Part shown: positions 11,801 to 23,800 of the stretch, one piece after another
How positions within the stretch are numbered: position 1 is the first letter of the stretch
Layout: each line of letters opens with the position of its first letter
Notes under the pieces: generated by a model
What the model saw: only the letters and a program-made list of their open reading frames with translations
What the model was told of the DNA's origin: nothing
Database searches by the model: none
Source of the DNA: Dromaius novaehollandiae
Lineage: Eukaryota > Chordata > Aves > Casuariiformes > Dromaiidae
Reading direction: 5' to 3'
DNA length: 64,000 nucleotides
NCBI RefSeq assembly: GCF_036370855.1
Contig: NC_088100.1
Coordinates: forward strand, 108,730,387 to 108,794,386
Made by a program: the position numbers and the translations under genes

Positions 11801-14800
11801 AAAAATGAAAATTGCAAAAAGTTTCACTTCTTGAGAGTAGTAGTGATATACTGATTACATTTAAGATTTTTTCCCATCTTTTATGATTGACTAAAATTAT
11901 TGTCACTTTATGATTTTTAGTTTTCGTAAACAAAAGTTTATTTTCCTAGTAAGAGAGGCCTTCAAGGAAACCTCATATTTTTAGTTTATATGTCTATGCC
12001 TTCATGTCTCTATAAAAGAAGCAAATTATTTACATACTGAGTAGGCTGATTCTTCCTCTTTATATTGTTTTGTGAACGAGTGCTTATCGATTAAGTCAAT
12101 GCTTTTAAAGTGAGCTTTATTGTCTTCAGGTACATCTACAGTGTCAGAGTCTAAAAGAAATAATTCATGGGTGCTAAATGACTGTTCTAAATGACTTCTG
12201 CATGATGTGTTGAAGATTATTTTTCATTTGTAAACCTGTTGAATATTTTAGTGGTCTCCTGTAGCAAAAGATTGTCGATGTATGTTGCAAATGCTTATGG
12301 AATTGATAGGCTGAGCATCTTTTGGGTTTATTACATGTAAACTAATATGTAGGGTTGCATTTCTGCATATAGTTTTTTTTTTTTATTTTAGAATTATTGC
12401 TCTACTATCACCTATGATAAAATGCAAAAATAAATCAAATAAAAGCTATAGCCTATTTCTAATAGCTAGTACCTCCTAAAAAGAAACTTACTTTACGGAT
12501 GGCTTTTTAAAAAACTTTGTTCTTAAGTGTTGTGGTCCCCTGTTTGGTTATTCTCAAGCTAGCTCTTCAAAACTGTCTGAAGGTAGAGGCTTTTGATCTC
12601 TAATTTGTGTATGCTTCCTGTATGCTATCATTAACATACTACTTAGACAAATAATCCTGTATTTAAGGGCCTTTTTAATGTAAATAAATCAAACCCAGGA
12701 GGGGTTTTTGCCTCCCTGGTCTTCAATAAACACAGTATTCATTGGCAAGTTCTTATTTTTATACTGAGCTAAGGAAAAGATTAAGTTGTGCACTATGCTA
12801 GCTTTATTTAGGAGTCTATTCACATGTTACTTTTTAACAGCTTATTTGCTTAAAGCTGCTTGTGCCAGGCAGCACTTGTGGGGAAACTGCCATTAAAGGA
12901 AGGCTGGGTAATGGTAATTAGCCCAGTATCTGAGTAGATGAGAGTGGAGGGAGGAAGGATCCTGAGGATGCAGAGCCCAAAGGTTTTTAGAGAGGAGAAA
13001 GTTCATGGCCAGGCTATTCCAGAGGGTGTCACGGAGCTACGACGCAGCTCTGCGTTGCACCTCGATACTGCGAGCCTGAGGCAGGCGCCCCGTGAGCTCG
13101 TGTCCGAGGATTCTGAAAGGCTTTGGCTCCATGAGGAGCGTTGGTGTTTGTCCTTGCTGCGGGCCTTTGTCTTCGTACAAGAGACGCGTCTTGGTAGGTT
13201 TGTTGGTGGCAAAACCCTGAGGAAGGATCAGGATGGCAAAAGGAAGACCTGTCAATAAGTGTGTTAATGAAAACTCTCACATATATTTAAAAAAAATTTT
13301 TTTAGATTGGTGTTTAAAACAAGCTTTGAGAAAAATATCAGAGTTGTTCATAAACCCTTACACTGCTGAAGTCCCGATGAGATTAACGAATTGCAGGTAG
13401 GTGCCTTTGTACGGACCAGGATGTGCTTGAGAAGCTTGTCCTTTTGTTAATCGTTTTGCACTAACGGAAGCGTGTGCAGAAGACTGAGGTATCTGGGGGC
13501 AGATAGTTCATGTGCTATGTCAAGGCTGACCCTGGAAGAGACTTCCAGGGCAGCTCTTACAAGGCTTGGAGTGTGCTGTCCTGCCATAATGGAAATGCCC
13601 AATCCGTATTTGGGGGTGGGGGGTCAGCTGGGGATGGGGGTAGATGAGCAGGGTAGGCACATTTCTAACTGTCTGTTGCTTTAGGATTCTTTGCCTGTAT
13701 GCCAGCAGGTGTCAGCATGACCTAAGAAACAGAAGCTGACTGCCGTGGATTAAAGCTGTTCTCATTGAAAGTATCCTTCTGTAAAGAAAAATGAGAGTTT
13801 GGCAGTGATTGAGATAGTTGTTGTCTACAGAATGTCTGTACTTGTGTGTAAGCGTGGTCCGTATCCTTCTCTGGAAGGATATTTGTTCTGCTCGAAGACT
13901 GTGGGATATAAATGTTTTTGCTTATTTTGACGATTGGATGTGCCTTACGTTGTGCAAAATCCTCAGCCTTGCACAGACATGCATGTGGAGTTAGCAGTAA
14001 CTAGAAGCTACTCCTGGAAGTATTGAACCTGCTAGAAACTTGAGTCTCTTGCTCAGTGTTACAGCGCTTTACACTGCAGTGTTGTGACAGTATTTTCTGT
14101 GCTCTGTTTATGGAAAGCTGGAGTTGGGCCTAATGCAGTATTTCTGAGTTACTGCCTTAAAACTCTGCTGCCTTGACTTAAATTTGGCAAATAATGCACA
14201 GGAACTTCTTGCAGACTTTGGAATATTCCATGGAGAGTTTTCATGGAAGACTTCTACAGGACAGCCTTTGCTGGTACTGTTTGTTTTGAGACTTAGATAT
14301 CCATCTCCGTTCTCCAGAATAAATATATATAACATTTTATGGAAGAATTTTCATTCCCAGCCCCTATTTTGGGCTGCTTGAAATCCACGTTGCTCTAATA
14401 TAAGCACTAATAGAAATGTTACAGGTGGTAAGAGGAACTGTATATTTTCAGTTATGTGTCTTTGTTAGAAGTTTATTAAGTTAAACAGAATATTCCTACA
14501 AATAGTCACGGTGAAATATGATGTATTATTGATCATAAAAATCGATAAAGAACAATGATCACATTACTTATCTGCAGACTATTGTCTTCTGTCTAAGAGA
14601 AATTGTGATGCAGAAGTTCATTAAGTAATCTCACTGTAGAGGCAGTGTTTCTGATAGTGTAGTGGTCTGCTGGTTAGCAAACCATCTTGTAGATCGGCAC
14701 TGCCATAAATGCCAAAAGGTTTATTTTTGCAAGAAGAAAATGCAAGAATTAAAATGCTGAGAATAAAATTGGAGACAATTATCATGTTGAACATGCTTTA

Positions 14801-17800
14801 GGAAAAGGGAATTAAAACTAATCCAGAAATTGTGGCTGTAACCTCTTAACTTCAATATCTGATTTGTCTGCATCTGTTGTTTGCATTGGCATTTAAATTG
14901 TGTTCTCTGCTCATTTGGTTTTGCTTGTTGCTTCACCTGTATCAGTTCTAGAAAACCTCCAGTGTGAATAGGCAATCAGGCTGGGAGAAGTGGTGCTGCT
15001 CTGATACAAATAACACTGTTGATTATCCTTTGACCTATGTTGGAAAAGACAGAAATATTTTGTGTGTCTTAACATGAGGTTAGTCAAGAAATTCCTTAAA
15101 GTATTTTACTCTTTTAAATACATGTATTTGCAAAGAGAATACATTTAATTTATTTGCACAGAATACATTTAATTCCCTTTTTTTAATACCTTATGTGGAG
15201 GGGCCCAGATGCCATGATTTTTAAATACCTTTGTCTTTCCTTTCAGCATCTCTTCTTCTTTCCCCATAGTCAGGCTTGTCAGCCCCTGTTCTTTTGTAGC
15301 ATTGCATTTGTTGTAATTCATGCTCAAAGGGGCAAATGAACCTAAGATACCCCTTGGATCTTCAAGGCAGTGGGGTTTCATACAGTACTTTTCTTTGTCA
15401 TTTGTTTGAGCGTTGCCAGCTTTTCTCATTCGTACAGATCTTGCTGGTCACACGTGGGTCTATCACTTCCAGGCATAGATACTCTAGTGCATTCTTATTA
15501 GGAACAGCCTATATAATCACCTACAGAAGCACTGTTTGCAGAAGTACTTAATAGCCTTTTCTATAATAAAGCTGAATATGTGGAGTATATTTAGGCTGTG
15601 TAGATTTTGCTGTTCTAACATAACCTGTCTGAGAGCCTGTACCTACAGTTTTACTTGTTGCTTCAATCCAAAGCCTCCAGAATTTTGTTTCCCTGAATTG
15701 TGCAGCATATATAGAAGTTTGCAACAACCCATTTCATTTTATGATCATTCTGGGTATGCTTCCGTGATCGTTACTCATTAAAACTTTAGTATTGCTTAGA
15801 TGGTCATCCAGTTTTTGACACTTAATTGTGATCCACACTGGTCTCTTGTTTTCCCTATTCAGGAAGAGAAAGTAAAGTGAGAGCTAGAGAGTGACTGAGG
15901 AAAGTCATATGTTCATAGAAGAGGAAAAAAAAAAAAAAAAAAAAAAGGAAATTTTTTGCATGTTGACATTCCATGAGAGCTGCCCAGACCCCTAGGAAGC
16001 TCTGATACAGCAGCTGAGTTAGCCCAGTGATGGACCCTGGCTAATACACTGTGCTTCACATCAGGGCTTGTTGGCTTCAACTTGGTATGGTGCTGGCATG
16101 GTCACAAGGCGTGGACATCAGTACTTGGTCCTGTTTGTCTCCTGAAGCCTGCCCAGGCATACTCTTTGAGGCTCAGAGGCGGCTCTCAGGCCGAGAGTTA
16201 GGATGGTTTCACACGATGAATCCTGAGACCAATAAAGATTGAATACCTTCAGTCTATTTGGTCTCTCTGGGAAAGCCTTCAGTATTTAAGAGAGGTCTTT
16301 TAAAATTCTTCCGAAGACAGTGGCTTCGCTGAGATAATATTCCTCACCTCACCTCTAAGGTTTTGGGTTTTCAATCTCTTCTAGTAAGTCCGTAAGAACT
16401 TCAATAGCTGTTTGAGTGGGAATTCTGTCACAGTTCACAGTTGTTGATCATCTTTGTGTTACACGAGACAGTTTCTTTGACAAAACTTTGGGTAGAATGA
16501 AATATTTTTTCTGTTAGTTGGTCCTTGTTCTTACACATTTTGTGCCAAGATGCTCCAGTTGGTAAGAATGTCAGTAAGCAGAGTTGATGGGAAATCTGTC
16601 AGAGTTCCAGTTACCATATAGAGAAGCCTTGATTTTGAAAGCAGACTTGAAAAAGGAGAAATCTGCTTCAGATAATTTCTGGACTGTTTTGCCTACACTT
16701 GTATTTTTCTTCTAATTCTAAAGAATTAGTTCTAGTGCGAATAGGATCAGTTCTGTGCTCTCCACCTACAAGGTAAGTCAGAAGTAAAATCCCTTGTTAT
16801 TTACAGTTTACATGAGATCTGCATCCAGCCTGACAGATAAGGGAAAAGTGGCTTATGTGAGTTGTGATACATGTGCATATTCAGAGCATTACATCCCAAA
16901 CCTAAACCTTTCAACCGAACGAAAGAAAGTATCTGAGAAAGTTGTTATGGTTTCAGATTACTACTTAAAACTGGTCTGATAAAATTCTAGTTAATCTGAG
17001 AAACAGCCTTTTCTTAGGAATAAACACAGTCAGCATTCTTTTAAGTTCTTTTTGAATATCATTGAATAGCAAATTTAACAATAATTCTGATTGCTTTACA
17101 CAAATGATTGTCCCTTTTTATTTGTGCATAAATTCCTTCTTTTTTCTAGGAGTGTTTTTTAGATAAGTGCCTTAATTCTGAGGGTAAGAAATTAGATACA
17201 ATTAAGTTCACTTAACTTTGATTTTTGTTGCTCTCCCTCCTGAAGAAAGAGAAAGATACTTTTCTCTCCTGTCTACTCACTCACTTTCATGTGTACCTTT
17301 CCATCTTGGAGCATAACCTGTTTTGCCCTGTCTCTAAGCAACATTGGAAGTAATTTGTTTTATATCAGACATGATGGAAGGGAGGTTGGTTGTTTGATAT
17401 TTAGACCAGACTGCAAATGTCATGGTAATCAGTGCTGCACAATCATTAGAACAAATTGGATTTTGAGGGGGGGAGGTAAATGTAAAAGAGTTATGATTAT
17501 AGCAGCGAGAACTTGGTGACAAGATCGTGTGAGTTCTGTACTGACTCTCTTTATTATATTTCTGTTTAATTATATGTATTTCTTTAAATGTTCTTTTTGA
17601 AGCTGTTGAAAATGGACATTCAGGCATTGTAAAGCTGCTGCTCCAATATGGAGCAAATATTAATGGACATCATTTTTGGTCTGGATGGAATTCTTTGCAC
17701 CAAGCTTCTTTTCAGGTAACCTGTAAGTGCATCATATCATTTCCATGTAATTGCTGTATTTTGAATGATAATTTGTAATTTGCATTTTTATGAGGAGATT

Positions 17801-20800
17801 TTTCCTAAACCACCCTAACAGCCATAAGGCAGTCTAAGTGCTAGTACACCTGGAATACCCTTAAGAGTGCATCTGAAATGACACAAGGTGTTGGGTAGCA
17901 GTAATTATTTAAGTATTATAAATATTGGATGTATTTATGAGATTATTTATTATATTTGGGGAGTGAATCTGTTATAAGTTTTTTTTTTTTTTTTTTTGAG
18001 GAAGATTTCTATTTAGTATCTCATCATAAGGAGGTATATGACCTATTTCTAGAATAGAAATATGTTAGCTTAATGGTTGTAATAAACTAATTTAATTTCC
18101 ATTTTTGTTTATTGAGTAAATGAATAAATGGGAAAAATTAAATTTGTCTAGTTTTTCAGTTTTTATTTAGAATATGGACTATATTGCATCTTTTTGATTT
18201 CTGTTGGGAAATTTTGGAAAAAGAGGTTTGGTCGATTCCGCCTTTTTGGTTTTTTTTGTTTAAGGGTAAAATTATGTATTTCAGGGATACACTGAGATAA
18301 TAAAAATACTCCTGGAGAAAGGAGCAAACAAGGAATGTGAGGATGACTTTGGAATTACACCTTTGTTTGTTGCTGCTCAGTACGGAAAGCTGGAGAGTTT
18401 AAGAATGCTTGCGTCCTATGGTAATTGCCATCATTCACTTAGCATCACTGTGTTTAAACTTGCACCAGATGGTCAGCAGATACAATTTTGGTTCTACTTC
18501 TGTATTTCATAATTTCATAATTCCACCTTAATTATTTAAATTTTGTTATTTCAGTAATTTCATCTACTTTTCATCAAGAGATACTAAGAAATAGGAGATC
18601 AAACCTATGAAGAGGTTAAGGACCAGATTTCACAGTCTTACTAATGACTCTCAATACCACTACATAAGTGGTCTGATTTTGACGACATTACTCTTGTATT
18701 AGGATATTGTTCAGGCAAAGTGAAGATACCTCTCTCTGGTCCTAAAGCAACAGCAGTAGTTTCATTCACCTAATCAGCGCTTTGTATGTCTAAGTGCGTG
18801 TGTCCTTACAATCAAAATTAAATGCTTAATTCTTAAACCTGAGGGTGCCTTAACCTAACCAGAGAAATCATACTAACTTGTCTATCAATACGTATGGGAC
18901 AATATCTCAAAAAATGATTGCAAACAAAATATCACCTTTGCCTTTCCTCCAGCATGTTTATCTATTGTTTATCTGCTGTGCTGATCCTTCAGGGAGCTGG
19001 AATGGTGCCCCCCAGCTTCATGAGAATGTTCTCTCCTTTTATGACAGGAGAAGAAAATTACACATAAAGCTAATTTGTAGGACTGTATATATAAGCAATG
19101 AATGTGATTTATAGTTCTGCTTCTTAACATATTTTTTATTATTAGGACACAAGCTACTGCTAGTAATTTGCAGGATTATGGACCTAACAGTTTGTCAGTA
19201 AAGCAAGATCATTGGCATGTTGAATAATGTCAGTGTCATTTTTAGAGAAAGTGTTTTTCCTGTGTAGTATGTTATTTTAGTTCAATTTTATAAGTGCAGC
19301 ATAGATGACAAATATTTAAGGATTTAATATTTTGCTGCACTGCATTTTTCAGTATTTTGTGATTAACTTAAAAATAGTATGAAAAATATAAAATAATTTG
19401 TCTTCATCAGACCCTTGTGCTAATCTAAGGAAAATATACACACAAAACTCAGTTGAGTTTTGAAAATGTTAATTCTTTCCTAAGAGCCGTAAGCCATACT
19501 TACAGAACTTAAGAAGGTCATTGGAACACTGTGCTAATATATATAAACATTTACAGTTTAAAAAGTCTGCAGCAAGCTAGTAGGTGTTTTTCATTATTAC
19601 AATGGAAAACAGTTGCATGGTGAAGTCATTCTGTGAAAAGCAATTACTAATTAATACTAATTTTTTGTTTATTTTGTGCTGTGCCATGGTGGTGATGTAT
19701 CATATAAAGTATTGGCTTCTTTGTCAGGTGCAAACATCAACTGTCAAGCCAAGGACAAAGCCACTCCCCTGTTGATTGCTGCGCAGGAGGGCCATGCCAA
19801 ATGCGTGGAGCTGTTGTTATCCGAAGGGGCCGATCCAAATCTCTACTGTAATGAGGAAGAATGGCAGTTGCCTATTCACGCAGCAGCTGAGATGGGCCAT
19901 AAGAAGTAGGTGATTACAAAACATACTCAAATGAAAGATTCTGGTAATAAAAACCTAACCAAAGAAGAGAATGCTCAGCTTTAAAAGGAGGAAAACTAAG
20001 TTGTCAGGCTGGTCTGTAGCTTAGAATTCTTCATTCTCTGTGTGTGTTAAAGGTCTGGTAGTATTCCCAGGGAAGTGAACAATTGTTCTGAATTCAGCAT
20101 CTCATCCGGGTCTGATCCATTTCCTAATCAGTTTAGAGGGGTTTCCAGAAAGGAAGCAACTACTGAATCGGAGACAATTCACATAGTATAGGCATATTAC
20201 TTAAGGCATATTACATAAAGGCATATTAGTTTTTCATGTTAAAATATAAATAACAATAGCATATGCTTCATATGTGGCTTGAACGGCTCCTGATTAGCAT
20301 TATAGTCCTGCCACGAAGCGGCAGAAGGAACCATACGCAAATAATGAATGAGCTGAACCAGCCAGAAAATCAAAGCCACAAAACAGCTCTTGTAATCCTT
20401 GCAAAATGCATTTGTAGCTCTGTCCAGTGCCAATGAAATAAGTGGCTTTTGCCACTTGGCAGAAGACCAAGGGCGGAAAGAAATTCCCGGAGTGGCAGGC
20501 CCCCTCGGAGAAGCATCCCTCAGGAACCCTATGGTTTGCACGTGTGCGTCAGCCCTTAGAAGCAAAGGTATTAAAGGAAGGGTACCGAGTGCAAAGTTAT
20601 TAGTGCAGATGCTTGATCCTGAATCATTAGCCCAAGGATTGTTGTTGAAGCCGATTGTTGTGTGTGTCAAACTGAGGCTTCTCCCCAGCTGATGAGGAGG
20701 TCAGACTGTGGTAGTAGATATGGAGAGCTGTTTTTTTCCTCAGCTTTCTGAGAAGTGAAAGGTGGGTTGGCAGAGTTGTCAGTACTAGAAATGTCTTTAA

Positions 20801-23800
20801 ATCAAACGTGCCTTCGTGGCTTTTGCAACGCTACATAGCTTGCAATCTCTGAGCGGCATCAATAACTGCTGCTGGCAAAGGAACCAGTGTTTGCCCACTG
20901 ATCCCTGTTAGCTGGGAAGGATGTGGGTCAAAGGCGTGAGTTGTGAGACAGAGCAATTTTTCTGCTTCAGGCTCTCGGTGAGTGCTGTTGAGCAGAAGTG
21001 AATATTCATTTTTGTGTGCAACTCGCATGTTTGGTTTACTTCCAAACTTCACAGGTCTAAATGAGCACTGCAAGCACGCTGTGTTGCTGTCAAAGGGACT
21101 GTTGGATAACCTGAAGGAGCCACCTCTGGTTTGGTTAGAGTACGTTTGTTGCTAACCTGCTCAGAATTCGGAGGCATTTAAGGCTGTGTGCAGCAATATC
21201 ATTTTTCCAGCCAGTCTCTGATGAAAATCAATGGCAAAGCCGGCTGTGTTTGTTGTGATCAGACGTGTGAAATGATGAATGCTGTTCTCTTAAGCAAACG
21301 CCGCAGAGGAAAAAAGTAGGTAGGCTTTTCTTCCTAAGTGGCAATGAGCTTAGGAGAAATGACCAGAAAATTAAAATGTAACTGTTTGATAAGACCTCAC
21401 AAATAAACAGTGATTTTAAATATTTGCAGCATACTGGAGTTGCTCATACCACTTACTGATCGGCTCTGTGACAGAGGAAAAGACAAAGTGAGCCCCGTGT
21501 ACTCGGCGATTTATGGCGGTAACAAGGAGTGCTTGGAAGTGTTACTTCAGCAAGGCTACAGCGCAGATGCTCAAAAGTGCCTCCCCTTTGGCTGCAGATC
21601 ACCCATGTGCATGGTTTTCCAAAAAGAGTATGTACACCTCTTATATTTTGAAGCTATTCACAACCGTGTTGGCACGTATTTGTTTCCCTTTTCTAACTAC
21701 GCAGAGTTGCCCTGCCCTCCTTCCTCCACTCTTGAGATGACAGGGTTAAACCTGAAGTACCTGAGGGACGTGCGGGGTTTGGGTCACAAGCGTGAACGAA
21801 AGAGCCTTGCTCCAAGCTCCTTTGGGAAGCCCGGCCCTTTGAAGAGGAGTCTTGTAGAACATAATCGTAGTCTAGTTTTCTTGCTTTCAAAAGGCCTTAT
21901 CAACCCATCTCTGTCTTCTGGGAACTTGACTTGATGCTGTAATTGAATCAAACAGACTCTTAATTAGCTAGATTCTTTTCAGTGAGGTTGAGTTATTAGA
22001 AAATACTGATTTCCTTTCTGTATGCCAGTGTTGTGCATGAAAACAGAGCTCCATAAGTTTCAGACTGCCTTTTATAACTTAAAGCCCCCTCCCAGGTGTG
22101 TTCATACCTGCCTTGTTTAATTATTCTTGGAACAGGACTACCATGCCATGACAACAGAACTATTGGCTCAACACAATAACTGTAATGAGCCCTTGAAAAT
22201 TGAATGATAGATCCTTTTAGATCATGGCCCATGTCATTTTATGCATGGTATGTGATAATGCACTTATAGTTGTAGAGGAAAAACTATAAAATATAAAAAC
22301 CTTACTCATAAATACACATATACACATATGGTGGTTCAGCGTGCCGCCCTCATGTCCTTATTGTTGACTTTTTCTTTAGGAATAAAGTTGCTCATTCCTA
22401 ATGCTGTAGGAATTAATTCATGGAGAAGTACAGTATTATTCTAAAAAAATCTAGATGTTAATATCTCTGAGCTTTCCTTGTCCTCCTCTCAAACTAGTTT
22501 GATGCATAAAATATTATTCAATGGACTAAATACTAACACAGCTCTGATCATGATGGAGGATCAAATCTTTTTGGATGTTTTGAGTTTTTTGCATACTGTA
22601 AAGAGCTAAAATGTCAATATGTTTATAGATTTTAGTTGAGACTTGAGTGCACTTACCTGATACTACTTTATGCCTTAGAACAACAGAGACATTGAGAACC
22701 TTCATGTGGTTGAAAATATATTTGAAAAAAACATTTTTTTGTCCTCAGCTAATTGCTGTCTTTAATTTAATATTTTGCTAGAATGAAAGTTAGTTCCTCC
22801 TTTATAGACAGTCCTCCTCATGAATACTGTGCAAAGTAATGCTATGTGGCTAGTGTGCTTCCATTAGGAAAATACTTTCATTAGATTCTAGACAGATTCT
22901 AACAGAACGTTTTATGCACATGGATCAAAATTTGATGCTCGTGTGCTGCCATTTAAGTTCATGAGTTTTTGGTAGCAGTCAGTATAGTTCATCCCCCATT
23001 TAAAAAAAAAAAAAACAATCAAACAAAAAGCAGCTATCCAGTGGATCCAAAAGCATAGTTCTTAGGGCTACCATACATCTTTGAATCCTGATTTCATTTT
23101 CTCATTCTTGTGGTGTTTTCCATGTGACCTGCTCTGATTTCCTTTATTTAAGGAATATACACCAAATTAAGCAACATTTTAACAGTTCTCAGATTCACGA
23201 AGATTAGCTGTTAATCTTTTTAGCTAAAATACTAGCATTTAAAGTGTGTACCTCTGTGACCTGATTCCTACAACCAGTTGAGGCTTGAGCACAGTAGACA
23301 GTTGTAGAGGCTATTTGGGAAATCTCTTTGAATGGGAAGAGCCTGTTCTCCATTAAAAATGGTAGTCTTGAGGTGGTATACTTTTTTCCCCTGAGAAAAG
23401 TTGTTGGAAGAATTAATGTGGCTGGGATATTCTTCACTGAAGTTATCAATCACCTTTGAACATTTGTTTGAAGATGTAGATATGGGGTATGTATTGATCT
23501 CAAATGTTAAAGGATACATAAAGCCCTTGTAAATAGGTATGTTTGAATATATACGTTCGTAATGTGAACACATTTCACTCATAAATATTCTTGAACTACA
23601 TGCTAGTAATTAATAGGATAGCACATTCTTACGGTGGCTTTGGAAATTTTTTAAAACTTCACTGAGTGTGTGCCATCAACCTAGGAATCGTACCAGAATT
23701 TTAATAAATAACCTGCCAGTTTCATAACTTTCCAAAAGGGAAAAAACTGCAGCAATAGTAATCCTACTTCAGCTAAAAGGGCTTATTTCAAGGGAGGAAA

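Larger units (their letters stand above)
11157..17602 (+). other. ASB3: ASB3 intron 2; left edge of the duplicated unit
   Basis: A 6.4-kb intron with no recognised gene. From about 11785 it has a diverged counterpart starting near 43068. It contains a CpG-richer patch at 12938-13258, an 810-bp block (13421-14230) that matches 45706-46515 with no difference seen, a stretch with no counterpart in copy 2 (about 14820-16830), and an A22 run at 15925-15946. Confidence 0.8.
11785..17690 (+). repeat. Duplicated unit, copy 1, diverged left part
   Basis: This aligns by eye with 43068-51401. Good anchors are 12211-12360 versus 43502-43651 and 14340-14810 versus 48590-49045, roughly nine bases in ten identical, and 16840-17600 versus 50538-51310, which is lower. 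The alignment is broken by copy-specific segments. The 5' limit near 11785 is where I can first see homology (ATTTCCA...AATTGCAAAAAG). Percentages are eye estimates. Confidence 0.85.

Noticed and set aside
14650..14705. Sequence resembling a tRNA A-box (TAGTGTAGTGGT), also near 48910
   Set aside because: No B-box (GGTTCGA-type) and no cloverleaf could be drawn; it is not a tRNA.
20239..20670. 143-codon minus-strand ORF, repeated at 53951-54382
   Set aside because: The repetition follows from the recent duplication. Composition is ordinary and no domain is recognised.
21628..21934. Open continuation of exon 6 into intron 6
   Set aside because: Similarity to ASB3 stops exactly at the GTATGT donor and exon 7 continues the family alignment.
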